From NCBI GenBank assembly GCA_009912175.1, contig WNDQ01000008.1:33411-97410 (forward strand): 64,000 bases of DNA, given 5' to 3'. The notes beneath the pieces are model-generated. The model searched no databases. It saw only the letters and a list, made by a program, of their open reading frames with translations, and was not told the DNA's origin. Below, piece by piece: positions 8,864 to 18,009 of this stretch. Each line of letters begins with the position of its first letter. Position 1 is the first letter of the stretch. The stretch comes from Paracidovorax wautersii (GTDB lineage: Bacteria > Pseudomonadota > Gammaproteobacteria > Burkholderiales > Burkholderiaceae_C). The translations under genes were made by a program, and so were the position numbers.

Positions 8864-10117
8864 CTAGCGTTGATCGCCGGGCGAAAAATGCGCGCGTGGG
8901 CGCAGCATCGAGCCGTCGGCGCGCTGTTCGAGCACGTGGGCGGTCCAGCCCGCCAGCCGGCCCAGCGCGAACAGCGCGGCGGCGGCCTGGGGCGGCAGTG
9001 CCATCGCGCGCGCCAGCACGACGACGGCGAACTCCTGCCGGGGATGCAGGCCGAAGGCCTCGCGCATCGTGTCGAGAAAACCGAAGAGGGCGCGCAGCTC
9101 GCGCGTGGGGTCGCGGCGCTGGCGCGTGATCGCCAGCAGTTGCGCGGCGCGCGGGTCGCCGGCCGGGTAGAGCGGGTGATGAAACCCCGGAACGCCCTGC
9201 CCGAGGGCCAGCGATTGGCGCGCGCGCCGCACCAGCGGGGCGCGTGTCTGGGGGTGGCCAAGAAAGGCCTGGACGTGTGCGTAGACGCGTGCGGTTTCGA
9301 CGCCGGACGTTGCGCAGAACGCTGCGGCCAGGCAGCTTTGCAGCGAGCCCCCGGCGGAGGCGACCACGCGTGCGCCCAGCGTGCCCGGCGGCAGTTCGTG
9401 GTCGGCCAGCAGGATCAGCAGGGCGCGCAGCGCCTCGTTGTTGTCAGGCGTGGGCGCCACGCCCAGCACGCGCATGAGGGCCTGCACCACGGTTTCGCCG
9501 CGCCGCATCGGGCGGTAGCGCTGCGCGGGGCCGATGAAGCCGCAGCAGGCCACCATGGCCTGGATGATCTCGCGCGCGGCGGGCAGGGTGTCGCCGCGGG
9601 CCAGCCGCTCCGCCGTCGAGCCGCGGCCCAGCCCCAGCATGAGCACGATCATGGCGAAGGCTTCCAGCACATTGCCCTGCGGGTCGAACATCGACATCGT
9701 CCGGACCAGGCTCAGCAGCCCGGGCGGGGGCCGGTGCACGGGCCAATGCGGCGGGTCTGGCGGCAACTGGCCGGTCCACAGCAGTTCGGCGACCGCTTCG
9801 AAGGCGGCGCCTTCGCGCACCAGGTCGGCGGCCAGCCGGCCCCGGTAGCGCGGGCCCTGCGGCGTGATCTCGGTGATGCCCGTGCGCAGGATGGGCTCGC
9901 CCCAGTTCATGGCCGACGCTGCCACCGCGCCATGCCCGGCGCGTGCCTGCGAGCGCTGGCGCACACGCTCGACGTCGTCCCGGTCGTAGAGCCTGTCCTT
10001 GTGCCCGGGCCGGGCCACGCTGCGGATCCAGCCGCGGCTGACATAGGCATACAGCGTCTGCGCCCGGATGCCGAGCAGGTCGATGGCCTGGGCTGCGCTG
10101 AGGTAGTCGCTGCGCAT
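8864..10117 (-). CDS. HTH domain fused to a citrate-synthase-like domain with altered catalytic residues
   Basis: 417 residues. Residues 5-55 form a MerR/excisionase-type helix-turn-helix (YLSAAQAIDLLGIRAQTLYAY, then KDRLYDRDDVERV). The rest is a small-type citrate synthase fold with LILLADHELPPGT, VPGFHHPLYPAGDPRA and a conserved C-terminal helix. Two of the three catalytic residues look lost. The usual HGG motif is replaced at SGVETARVYA (serine where histidine is expected), and the aspartate of the NxDF motif is glutamate in RQEF. It may therefore be a ligand-sensing regulator rather than a synthase, and the operon has no other regulator. Alternatively it catalyses a different condensation. 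It lies between two Bug genes. Family certain; function inferred. Confidence 0.75.
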   Translation of the reverse strand: MRSDYLSAAQAIDLLGIRAQTLYAYVSRGWIRSVARPGHKDRLYDRDDVERVRQRSQARAGHGAVAASAMNWGEPILRTGITEITPQGPRYRGRLAADLVREGAAFEAVAELLWTGQLPPDPPHWPVHRPPPGLLSLVRTMSMFDPQGNVLEAFAMIVLMLGLGRGSTAERLARGDTLPAAREIIQAMVACCGFIGPAQRYRPMRRGETVVQALMRVLGVAPTPDNNEALRALLILLADHELPPGTLGARVVASAGGSLQSCLAAAFCATSGVETARVYAHVQAFLGHPQTRAPLVRRARQSLALGQGVPGFHHPLYPAGDPRAAQLLAITRQRRDPTRELRALFGFLDTMREAFGLHPRQEFAVVVLARAMALPPQAAAALFALGRLAGWTAHVLEQRADGSMLRPRAHFSPGDQR

Positions 10118-10158
10118 GCGCTGGTGCCCCGCAGCCGCAGCCGCTGACGGGCGGCGGG

Positions 10159-11127
10159 TTACTCAGCCTTGATGTTGGCGCGCCGGGCCAGGTCGGTGTA
10201 GCGCACGCCGTCGGTCTGGATCAGCCGCGCCAGCGCGGCCGCGTCGCCCTGGTAGGGCTCCACGCCCGCGTTCGACAGGTTGGCCTGCACGGCCGGGTCA
10301 TCGAGCACCCGGCGTACGTCCGTGGCGATCTTGGCGACGACGGCCGGCGGCAGCCTGGCCGGCCCCATCAGCGCATACCAGATCGCAAAGTCGAAGGGCT
10401 TGAGGCCTTGTTCCTCGAAGGTGGGCGTGTCGGGCAGCAGGCTGTAGCGCTGCGCGCTGGACACGCCCACCACCTTCAACTGCCCGCTCTTGGCATAGGG
10501 CGCGACCAGGTTGGCGCTGACGATGGCCAGCGGGATCTGGCCGCCCAGCACATCGGCCACCGCGGGCGCGCAGCCCTTGTAGCCGGCGTGGACGGCGGCG
10601 ACGCCGGTCTTTTGTTTGACCAGCTCCATCACGAAGTGCTGGGGCGTGCCGATGCCGCAGGAGCCGTAGCTCAGCGTATCGGGCCGGGCCTTGGCCGCCG
10701 CCACCAGGTCCTGAACGTTGCTGATGCCCGCCTTGGGATGAGCCGCCAGCGCAATGGGCGTGATGCCCAGCAGCATGATGGGCGTGAGGTCTTTGTCGGC
10801 GTCGTAGGGCAGCTTGCCGTAGACGCCCAGGTTGGTGACCATGGTGCTGTTTTGCAGCAGCAGCGTGTAGCCGTCGGGCGCGGCGCGCACCACCTCCTGG
10901 CTGCCGATGTTGCCGGACGCGCCGGCCTTGTTGTCCACCACCACGCCCTGGCCCCAGGCCCGCTGCAGGCCGGCGCCGATCTGGCGGGCCAGGATGTCGG
11001 AGCCGCCGCCGGTGGCGTAGGGCACCACGATGCGCACGGCCTTGGCGGGGTAGTCGTCGGCCAGCGCGCTGGCGTTGCTCAGGCACAGCAGGGCCGCCAG
11101 CAGGGCGGCGATCTTCGGGATGGGCAT
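10159..11127 (-). CDS. Bug family (TctC) periplasmic solute-binding protein
   Basis: 322-residue periplasmic receptor, second of two in the operon and clearly diverged from the other. The signal peptide ends ASALADDYP. Family motifs: VRIVVPYATGGGSDILARQ, VVVDNKAG, SGNIGSQEV and PDGYTLLL. Such proteins bind mono- and dicarboxylates or related aromatic acids in the periplasm. It follows the aldolase gene by 25 bp and precedes the HTH/citrate-synthase-like gene by 41 bp. Two different receptors in one operon suggest two related substrates, or one for uptake and one for sensing. Confidence 0.9.
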   Translation of the reverse strand: MPIPKIAALLAALLCLSNASALADDYPAKAVRIVVPYATGGGSDILARQIGAGLQRAWGQGVVVDNKAGASGNIGSQEVVRAAPDGYTLLLQNSTMVTNLGVYGKLPYDADKDLTPIMLLGITPIALAAHPKAGISNVQDLVAAAKARPDTLSYGSCGIGTPQHFVMELVKQKTGVAAVHAGYKGCAPAVADVLGGQIPLAIVSANLVAPYAKSGQLKVVGVSSAQRYSLLPDTPTFEEQGLKPFDFAIWYALMGPARLPPAVVAKIATDVRRVLDDPAVQANLSNAGVEPYQGDAAALARLIQTDGVRYTDLARRANIKAE

Positions 11128-11152
11128 GGCGGTGTCTCCAGGGATGGTCGGT

Positions 11153-11875
11153 TCAGCGGTCGAGGTCCACGTCGCCCAGGCGGCGCACCCACAGATTCCA
11201 TGAACGCGGCATCTGGCCGTCGTTCATGTCGGAAGACAGCTGCGCTTCTTGTTCGTTGAGGAATTCGATGGGCCCCAGGCCCTGGGCCGCCAGTTGCAGC
11301 TTGGCGTTGACCTCGGCGTAGATGGCGCGGTAGACCGCCTGCGCCAGCGACGTGCCGACCACGGTGGAGCCGTGGCCGCGCATCAGCACGCAGTTGTGGT
11401 CGCCCAGCGACCGGGCCAGGGCCGCGCCCAGGTAGGTGCTGCGGATCAGCATGTCGGTGTTGCCGCCGGCCTCGCGGATCTCGAAGTGGGCCGAGCCCGC
11501 GCCCAGAAAGCCCGACATGTGGAACACCGGCTTGAGCGCGTGGCGGGTGATGGCGAACGGGATCACGCTGGGCGAATGGCTGTGCACCACGGCCACCACG
11601 TCGGGGCGCGCGCGGTAGATCTCGGCTTGGATGAAACGTTCGAGGTAAGGCCGCTCCGGCTGGTCGGACACGGTGTTGCCGTCGAGGTCGTAGCAGGTGA
11701 TGTCGCGGCGGCGCACCAGCGCGGGCGCCCGGTTGCACGAGAGCAGGAACACGCCGGGCTCGCTCGGGTGGCGCACGCTGGCGTGGCCCAGGCCATCCAC
11801 CACGCCCTGGTCGTACAGGATGCGGTTGGCAAGAACGAGCTGGTCGACAAGCTCGGCGGGTGCGGTGAGGGTCAT
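11153..11875 (-). CDS. Class II aldolase/adducin family protein
   Basis: 240-residue cytoplasmic zinc-type aldolase or decarboxylase. The metal-binding histidines are in VVHSHSPSVI (HxH) and MRGHGSTVVGT; the N-terminal GLGHASVRHP loop contacts the substrate phosphate or carboxylate in the family. In catabolic operons this family includes aromatic-acid decarboxylases as well as sugar-phosphate aldolases, so a decarboxylase feeding the downstream ThDP enzyme and dehydrogenase is plausible. First gene of the operon. ATG 11875 is preferred; an ATG at 11905 in frame adds ten residues and sits close to the palindrome at 11914-11927. Confidence 0.85.
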   Translation of the reverse strand: MTLTAPAELVDQLVLANRILYDQGVVDGLGHASVRHPSEPGVFLLSCNRAPALVRRRDITCYDLDGNTVSDQPERPYLERFIQAEIYRARPDVVAVVHSHSPSVIPFAITRHALKPVFHMSGFLGAGSAHFEIREAGGNTDMLIRSTYLGAALARSLGDHNCVLMRGHGSTVVGTSLAQAVYRAIYAEVNAKLQLAAQGLGPIEFLNEQEAQLSSDMNDGQMPRSWNLWVRRLGDVDLDR

Positions 11876-11913
11876 GGCGGGGGCTTTCAATCGAGCGGAT
11901 CGCATTTAAGAAG

Positions 11914-11927
11914 TGATCTAATGATCA
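11914..11927. promoter_or_regulatory. Palindromic operator candidate TGATC-N4-GATCA
   Basis: TGATC (11914-11918), a four-base TAAT spacer, then GATCA (11923-11927). It lies 38 bp before the aldolase ATG (11875) at the head of the six-gene catabolic operon. The symmetry fits a dimeric regulator such as a GntR-type protein, but no such gene is adjacent; the HTH/citrate-synthase-like protein is the only DNA-binding candidate in the operon. Confidence 0.4.
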
Positions 11928-12081
11928 GCATGCGTATTATTTTGCGCCGAAGAAATCACGGCCCACAATCCGGGTTAACCAGGGCGTGTGTTGGGCCGCC
12001 CTGGCGGTGCAGGCGCACGCACCCCGGCCGCGCGCAGTTCAGGCGCGCCGGGCGTTCGAGTGGCGGGAGGGGGAAAGAAAA

Positions 12082-12102
12082 AGCGGGCCGTGATGGCCCG
12101 CT
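12082..12102 (-). terminator. Rho-independent terminator of mrcA
   Basis: Stem AGCGGGCC / GGCCCGCT with a five-base loop, followed on the minus strand by TTTTTCTTTCCC. It lies 29 bp past the mrcA stop codon. A typical intrinsic terminator. Confidence 0.85.
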
Positions 12103-12130
12103 GCGGAGTGACAGGACTCCGTTGCCGGAC

Positions 12131-14662
12131 TCAGTTGCGGAACAGGTCCAGGATGCGGTTGCGTTCGTCGGCCGGCGGCAGCGGCTGCGTCGGGATGCCT
12201 TCGTTGCCGGTGGTGCCGGTGTTGTCCTGGATCAGCGGGCCTTCGGTCATGCCCAGCGTCTTGACGCCGCCGTCCCAGGCGTATTCGTCGAAGGCCCAGT
12301 CGCCGTTGACGTAGGTCACGCCCGAGGGCGGCGTGTATTCGCGCACCGGCACGCCCTTGAGCGCGGTCTGCATGTAGTCGACCCAGATCGGCAGGGCCAG
12401 GCCGCCGCCGGTCTCGCGCGAGCCAAGCTTGCGCGGGTTGTCGTAGCCGATCCAGGTGGCGGCCACCAGCGTGGGCTGAAAGCCCACGAACCAGGCGTCC
12501 AGCGAGTCGTTGGTGGTGCCGGTCTTGCCGTAGATGTCGGGCCGCTTGAGCAGCGCCTGGGTGCGTGCGGCGGTGCCGCTGCGCGCGACTTCCTGCAGCA
12601 TGCTCTGCATGATGAAGGCATTGCGCGCGCTGATCACACGCATGGATTCGTCCAGCGGCTTGGGCACGGTTTCGGCCAGCACCTGGCCACGCTGGTCGGT
12701 GACCTTGGTGATCAGGTAGGGGTTGACGCGGTAGCCGCCGTTGGCAAAGACCTCGTAGGCCGTGGCCATCTGCATGGGCGTGACCGAACCGGCGCCCAGC
12801 GCCATGGTGAGGTAGGCCGGGTGCTTGGCGGCCTCGAAGCCGAAGCGTGTGATCCACTGCTGCGCGTACGTCGGGCCGATGTGCTGCAGCGTCAGCACGG
12901 TCGGGATGTTGCGCGACTTGGCCAGCGCGCGACGCGCGGTCATGGGGCCGTCGAACGAGCCTTCGTAGTTCTTGGGCGCCCAGGCCTGGCCGCCGGTGAC
13001 GGACGAGCCGAAGAACAGCGGCGCGTCGTTGAGCACCGTCATGGGCGTGATGCCTTTTTCAAGCGCGGCCGAGTAGATGAAGGGCTTGAAGCTCGAACCC
13101 GGCTGGCGCCAGGCCTGCGTGACGTGGTTGAACTTGTTCTTGTTGAAGTCGAAGCCGCCCACCAGCGAGATGACGGCGCCGGTGCTGGGGTCGAGTGCCA
13201 CAAAAGCGCCTTCGACCTCGGGCAGTTGCGTGAGGTCCCAGCCGCCCTTGTTGTTGGGCGAGATGCGCACGATGGCGCCCGGGCGGATCTTGAGCTTGGG
13301 CGGCGCGTTGGCGGCCAGGCCCGACTGCACGGGCTTCAGGCCATCGCCGGTGATGTCGATGCGCTCGCCGTTGCTGTTTTCCACCGTCACGCGGCGCGCA
13401 TCGGCCGCGAGCACCACGGCGGCGCGCACGTCGCCGTTGTCGGGGTGGTCGTCCAGCGCCTGGTCGATGGCGTCGTCGAGCGCCGCGGCATTGCTGGGCA
13501 GGTCGATGAAGCCCTCGGGGCCGCGGTAGAACTGGCGCTTTTCGTAGTCCTGCAGCCCGTTGCGCAGCGCGGTGTAGGCCGCGTTCTGGTCGGCCGCCTT
13601 GATGGTGGTGTAGACGTTGATGCCGCGTGTGTAGGTTTCGGCGCCGTACTTGGCGTAGACCAGCTGGCGCACCATTTCGGTGGCGAACTCGGCATGCACG
13701 CTGCGGCTGTTGCCGCTGTCGTCGACATTGCCGGCGGTGCTGGGCGCGGCGTTCGGGCCGCGGCGCAGGTAGACACGCTCCTGCTTGGCGGCCTGGCCTT
13801 GCTCGCGCGTGATGAAGCCGGCGTCGACCATGCGGTCGATGATGTAGAGCTGGCGTTGCGTGGCGCGCTTGAAGTTGTTGAACGGGTTGTTGGCCGACGG
13901 CGCCTTGGGCAGGCCGGCCAGCATGGCGGCCTCGGCAATGGTGATGTCCTTGAGCGGCTTGCCGAAGTAGGTTTCGCTGGCAGCGGCAAAACCGTAGGAG
14001 CGGTGGCCCAGGAAGATCTGGTTCATGTAGATCTCGAGGATCTGGTCCTTGCTGAGCAGGTGCTCGAGCTTGAAGGTCAGCAAAATCTCGTAGATCTTGC
14101 GTGTGTAGGTACGCTCGGACGACAGGTAGACGTTGCGCGCGACCTGCATGGTGATGGTCGAGGCGCCCTGGTTGATGCTGCCGCCCAGGTTGGAGACGGC
14201 CGCACGCACCACGCCGATGTAGTCGACGCCGCCGTGCGAGTAGAAACGCGCGTCCTCGATGGCGAGCACGGCGTCCTTCATCACCTTGGGGATCTCGTTG
14301 ATGGGCACCAGGCGGCGGCGTTCCTCGCCGAACTCGCCCAGCAGGCTGCCTTCGGCCGAGTAGATGCGCAGCGGCAGCTTGGGCTTGTAGTCGGACAACT
14401 CCGAGATGTCGGGCAGGTTGGGATAGGCCATGGCCATGGCCACGCCGATCACGCAGGCCATCGTCAGCAGGCCCGCGGCCAGCAGGCCGCCGGCCCAGGC
14501 CAGGCCGCGCAGGAACCAGGTGCCGGCGGTGGCGGGTTTGGGTGCCTTTTTGGCGCCGCCGGCCTTGCCGCCGTTTTTGCGCGCGCCGCTGCCGTTGCCA
14601 CGGCGGGGGCCGCGGTCATCGGCCGTGGCATGGAAGTCGTCGTTGGGATCGTTGGAGTTCAT
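12131..14662 (-). CDS. mrcA: Penicillin-binding protein 1A (bifunctional class A PBP)
   Basis: Peptidoglycan glycosyltransferase and transpeptidase anchored in the inner membrane, 843 residues. A basic, Gly/Lys-rich cytoplasmic tail of about 47 residues precedes one membrane segment (about 52-78). The GT51 domain follows with EDARFYSHGGVD and GASTITMQVARN. The transpeptidase has SxxK in GSSFKPFIY, SxN in KSRNIPTV and KTGTTNDSLDAWF, and an OB-like insertion sits between the domains. ATG 14662 was chosen over the longer frame because the N-terminal tail is then of family length. A TACAAT sequence at 14698-14693 is a possible -10. A terminator follows the gene. Confidence 0.95.
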   Translation of the reverse strand: MNSNDPNDDFHATADDRGPRRGNGSGARKNGGKAGGAKKAPKPATAGTWFLRGLAWAGGLLAAGLLTMACVIGVAMAMAYPNLPDISELSDYKPKLPLRIYSAEGSLLGEFGEERRRLVPINEIPKVMKDAVLAIEDARFYSHGGVDYIGVVRAAVSNLGGSINQGASTITMQVARNVYLSSERTYTRKIYEILLTFKLEHLLSKDQILEIYMNQIFLGHRSYGFAAASETYFGKPLKDITIAEAAMLAGLPKAPSANNPFNNFKRATQRQLYIIDRMVDAGFITREQGQAAKQERVYLRRGPNAAPSTAGNVDDSGNSRSVHAEFATEMVRQLVYAKYGAETYTRGINVYTTIKAADQNAAYTALRNGLQDYEKRQFYRGPEGFIDLPSNAAALDDAIDQALDDHPDNGDVRAAVVLAADARRVTVENSNGERIDITGDGLKPVQSGLAANAPPKLKIRPGAIVRISPNNKGGWDLTQLPEVEGAFVALDPSTGAVISLVGGFDFNKNKFNHVTQAWRQPGSSFKPFIYSAALEKGITPMTVLNDAPLFFGSSVTGGQAWAPKNYEGSFDGPMTARRALAKSRNIPTVLTLQHIGPTYAQQWITRFGFEAAKHPAYLTMALGAGSVTPMQMATAYEVFANGGYRVNPYLITKVTDQRGQVLAETVPKPLDESMRVISARNAFIMQSMLQEVARSGTAARTQALLKRPDIYGKTGTTNDSLDAWFVGFQPTLVAATWIGYDNPRKLGSRETGGGLALPIWVDYMQTALKGVPVREYTPPSGVTYVNGDWAFDEYAWDGGVKTLGMTEGPLIQDNTGTTGNEGIPTQPLPPADERNRILDLFRN

Positions 14663-14984
14663 AGCTGAATGGCCTGGGGCTCGAGTCGCCGCATTGTAGG
14701 AAGTGTCCGTCGTCCGTCTTGTAGGCATTTAAGCCGCCTTGGGGTGCCGATGCGACGGGGCAACGGTCGGGGCGGGCGGTGCTTGACCGATCGGAAACAA
14801 AGGCCTGACTCGAATTCGACGCGGTTGGATGGCAAAAGGGGCCCGAAGTTCGCAAAAAATCGGAACACGCCCATTCTGGGAGCCCCCGTTCCCCGAAAAT
14901 GCACGCCATTTCGGGTCAGGGGACCCTCAAAAGAAGAGCGGCGCATGTCCGCAGGGAGCATGCGCCGCACGCGGGGCTGGCCGG
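14663..14984. other. 322 bp gap between mrcA and valS
   Basis: No gene is supported here. It holds the valS terminator (14938-14968), a smaller imperfect hairpin near 14892-14915 (CCCGAAAATG / CATTTCGGG) and the presumed mrcA promoter, with TACAAT on the minus strand at 14698-14693. Base composition is slightly more AT-rich than the flanking genes. Confidence 0.6.
14938..14968 (-). terminator. Rho-independent terminator of valS
   Basis: Ten-base-pair stem GCGGCGCATG / CATGCGCCGC with an 11-base loop, followed on the minus strand by TCTTCTTTTG. It lies 16 bp beyond the valS stop. Confidence 0.8.
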
Positions 14985-17870
14985 TCAGCCCAGCCGCTGC
15001 AGTTGCGACTGAACCTTGTCCAGCGTGGCGGTGAAGTCGGCCAGGCGGGCGCGTTCCTGCTCGATCACGGCGGGCGGGGCCTTGGCCACGAAGGCCTCGT
15101 TGCCCAGCTTGCCGTTGACCTTGGCCAGCTCGCCGGTCAGGCGCGCCACTTCCTTGGCCAGGCGGGCTTTTTCAGCCGCCACGTCGATCTCGACGAACAG
15201 GCACAGGTGCACGTTGCCGACGACCGCCACGGGCGCGGCCTGGGCAGCGGCGGCCCAGTCGGCCTCGTGCTCGAACACCTTGACCTCGCTGAGCTTGGCC
15301 AGCGACTGCAGCACGGGCGCGATGCCCTGGATGAAGGCGGCATCACCCGTCACCAGCAGCGGCAGGCGCTGGGCGGGCGAGACGCCCAGTTCGCCGCGCA
15401 GCGTGCGGCAGGCGTCGACCAGGGCCTTCAGGCGCGCGACTTCGGCAATGGCGGCCTCGTCGATGCGCTCGGGCTGGGCCTGCGGGTAGGCCGCGATGCT
15501 GACCGATTCGCCCGCCCGGCCGGCCACGGGGGCGACCTTCTGCCAGAGCTCTTCCGTGATGAAGGGAATGACGGGGTGGGCCAGGCGCAGGATGGTTTCG
15601 AGCGTGCGGATCAGCGTGCGGCGCGTGGCGCGTTTTTGCGCGTCGTCGCCGGTCTGGATCTGCACCTTGGCGATTTCCAGGTACCAGTCGCAGAACTCGT
15701 TCCAGACGAAGTCGTAGAGCGTGTTGGCCACGTTGTCGAGGCGGTAGTCCTCGAAGCCCTTGGCGATGTCGGCCTCGACCTTCTGCAGCAGCGAGACGAT
15801 CCAGCGGTCGGCCGCGCTGAAGTTCAGGTAGCCGCCGCTGCCGCACTGCTCGGGCGTGTGTTCCTGCAGGCCGCAGTCCTGGCCTTCGCACTGCATCAGC
15901 GCAAAACGCGTGGCGTTCCAGAGCTTGTTGCAGAAGTTGCGGTAGCCCTCGCAGCGTTTGCTGTCGAAGTTGATGCTGCGGCCCAGGCTGGCCAGCGCCG
16001 CGAAGGTGAAGCGCAGCGCGTCGGCGCCATAGGCGGGGATGCCGGCCGGGAATTCCTTCTCGGTGTTCTTGCGCACCTGCGGCGCCGTTTCAGGCTTGCG
16101 CAGGCCGGTGGTGCGTTTGTCCAGCAGGGGCGCCAGTTCGATGCCGTCGATCAGGTCGACCGGGTCGAGTACGTTGCCCTCGGACTTGCTCATCTTCTTG
16201 CCCTGCGCGTCGCGCACCAGGCCGTGGATGTACACGTGCTTGAACGGCACGCGACCGGTGAAGTGCGTGGTCATCATGATCATCCGGGCGACCCAGAAGA
16301 AGATGATGTCGTAGCCCGTGACCAGCACGCTGCTGGGCAGGTAGAGGTTGTAGTCGTCGGTGGCGGATTCCGTCTGGTTGGGCCAGCCGAGCGACGAGAA
16401 CGGCACGAGCGCAGCGGAGTACCAGGTGTCGAGCACGTCGACGTCGCGCGTGAGCGTCTTGCCCGGCGCCTGGGCCTGCGCCTCGGCTTCGTTGCGGGCC
16501 ACGTAGACGCGGCCGTCCTCGTCATACCAGGCGGGGATCTGGTGGCCCCACCAGAGCTGGCGGCTGATGCACCAGTCCTGGATGTTGTTCATCCACTGGT
16601 TGTAGGTGTTGACCCAGTTCTCGGGCACGAACTTGACCTCGCCCGAGGCGACGGCGTCGATGGCCTTCTGGGCGATGGACTTGGCCGTCGGGTCCTGGTC
16701 GCTCACCTTGCTCATGGCGACGAACCACTGGTCGGTCAGCATGGGCTCGACCACCTGGCCGGTGCGGGCGCAGCGCGGCACCATGAGCTTGTGCTTCTTG
16801 GTGTCGGCCAGCAGGCCCTGGGCGTCCAGGTCGGCCACGACTTTCTTGCGCGCCACGAAACGGTCCAGGCCGCGGTAGGCCTCGGGCGCGTTGTCGTTGA
16901 TCGCCGCGCCCAGCGTCAGCACGCCGATGATGGGCAGACCGTGGCGCTGGCCGACGGCGTAGTCGTTGTGGTCGTGCGCGGGCGTGACCTTGACCACGCC
17001 GGTGCCGAACTCGCGGTCGACGTAGTCGTCGGCAATGATGGGGATCTGGCGGCCGACCAGCGGCAGCGTCACCGGCTGGCCGATCAGGTGGCGGTAACGC
17101 TCGTCCTCGGGGTGGACCATCACGGCCACGTCGCCCAGCAGCGTTTCAGGACGTGTGGTGGCGACCACCAGCGGCTCGCCCGCGCCACTGGCCAGCGGGT
17201 AGCGTATGTGCCACAGGAAGCCGTCTTCCTCTTCGCTTTCGACTTCCAGGTCGGAGACGGCCGACTGCAGCACCGGGTCCCAGTTGACCAGGCGCTTGCC
17301 GCGGTAGATCAGGCCCTGTTCATAGAGCTTGACGAAGGTGTCGGTCACCACGGCCGAGAGCTTGTCGTCCATGGTGAAGTACTCGTGGCTCCAGTCCACG
17401 CTGGCGCCCATGCGGCGCATCTGGTTGGTGATGGTGTTGCCCGACTGCTCTTTCCATTCCCACACGCGCGCGACGAAGTTTTTGCGGGCTTCGGCGGGCG
17501 TGGGGCCCATGTCGTGGCGGTTGATGCCCTGCGCCTGCAACTGGCGCTCGACCACGATCTGCGTGGCGATGCCCGCGTGGTCGGTGCCCGGCACCCACAG
17601 CGTGTTGTGGCCGCGCATGCGGTGGTAGCGCGTGAGGCTGTCCATCACGGTCTGGTTGAAGGCGTGGCCCATGTGCAGCGTGCCGGTCACGTTGGGCGGC
17701 GGCAGTTGGACGGCGAACGACAGCTCGCCCGCCTTGGGCTGGCCCGTGCCGCGCCAGCCGGCGTGCGCGTAGTTGCGCTGCTCCCAGGCCGGACCCCATT
17801 GGGCCTCGATGGCGGCGGGTTCGAAGGATTTGGACAGGCTGTCCAGGCCGGGTTGTGTGGAAGTGCTCAT
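14985..17870 (-). CDS. valS: Valine--tRNA ligase
   Basis: Class I aminoacyl-tRNA synthetase, 961 residues, charging tRNA-Val with valine and editing misactivated threonine. The HIGH-type signature is in [15 protein letters not shown], the KMSKS loop in [14 protein letters not shown], and the CP1 editing domain lies between them. The C-terminus has the anticodon-binding domain and a tRNA-binding coiled coil (about the last 70 residues). The open frame runs upstream, but ATG 17870 matches the usual N-terminus. TAAAAT on the minus strand at 17992-17987 may be its -10 element. Transcribed alone, with a terminator. Confidence 0.96.
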   Translation of the reverse strand: MSTSTQPGLDSLSKSFEPAAIEAQWGPAWEQRNYAHAGWRGTGQPKAGELSFAVQLPPPNVTGTLHMGHAFNQTVMDSLTRYHRMRGHNTLWVPGTDHAGIATQIVVERQLQAQGINRHDMGPTPAEARKNFVARVWEWKEQSGNTITNQMRRMGASVDWSHEYFTMDDKLSAVVTDTFVKLYEQGLIYRGKRLVNWDPVLQSAVSDLEVESEEEDGFLWHIRYPLASGAGEPLVVATTRPETLLGDVAVMVHPEDERYRHLIGQPVTLPLVGRQIPIIADDYVDREFGTGVVKVTPAHDHNDYAVGQRHGLPIIGVLTLGAAINDNAPEAYRGLDRFVARKKVVADLDAQGLLADTKKHKLMVPRCARTGQVVEPMLTDQWFVAMSKVSDQDPTAKSIAQKAIDAVASGEVKFVPENWVNTYNQWMNNIQDWCISRQLWWGHQIPAWYDEDGRVYVARNEAEAQAQAPGKTLTRDVDVLDTWYSAALVPFSSLGWPNQTESATDDYNLYLPSSVLVTGYDIIFFWVARMIMMTTHFTGRVPFKHVYIHGLVRDAQGKKMSKSEGNVLDPVDLIDGIELAPLLDKRTTGLRKPETAPQVRKNTEKEFPAGIPAYGADALRFTFAALASLGRSINFDSKRCEGYRNFCNKLWNATRFALMQCEGQDCGLQEHTPEQCGSGGYLNFSAADRWIVSLLQKVEADIAKGFEDYRLDNVANTLYDFVWNEFCDWYLEIAKVQIQTGDDAQKRATRRTLIRTLETILRLAHPVIPFITEELWQKVAPVAGRAGESVSIAAYPQAQPERIDEAAIAEVARLKALVDACRTLRGELGVSPAQRLPLLVTGDAAFIQGIAPVLQSLAKLSEVKVFEHEADWAAAAQAAPVAVVGNVHLCLFVEIDVAAEKARLAKEVARLTGELAKVNGKLGNEAFVAKAPPAVIEQERARLADFTATLDKVQSQLQRLG

Positions 17871-18009
17871 GGGTACCAATTTCGGAGCGCGGCTTGGTGC
17901 CGTGCAATGACTTGTGCCGGGTTGACTGCCAGCGGGGCGGTCCGTAGCCGCCGGCCGCGCGGCGCCCGCGGTCGGGCAAACCTGAGATTTTATCGGTTGA
18001 CTGGGACGA

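Noticed and set aside
11249..14668. 1139-codon open frame on the plus strand
   Set aside because: It is antisense to mrcA and the aldolase gene; its composition is the typical His/Arg/Gly/Val-rich shadow of a GC-rich gene, with no family motif.
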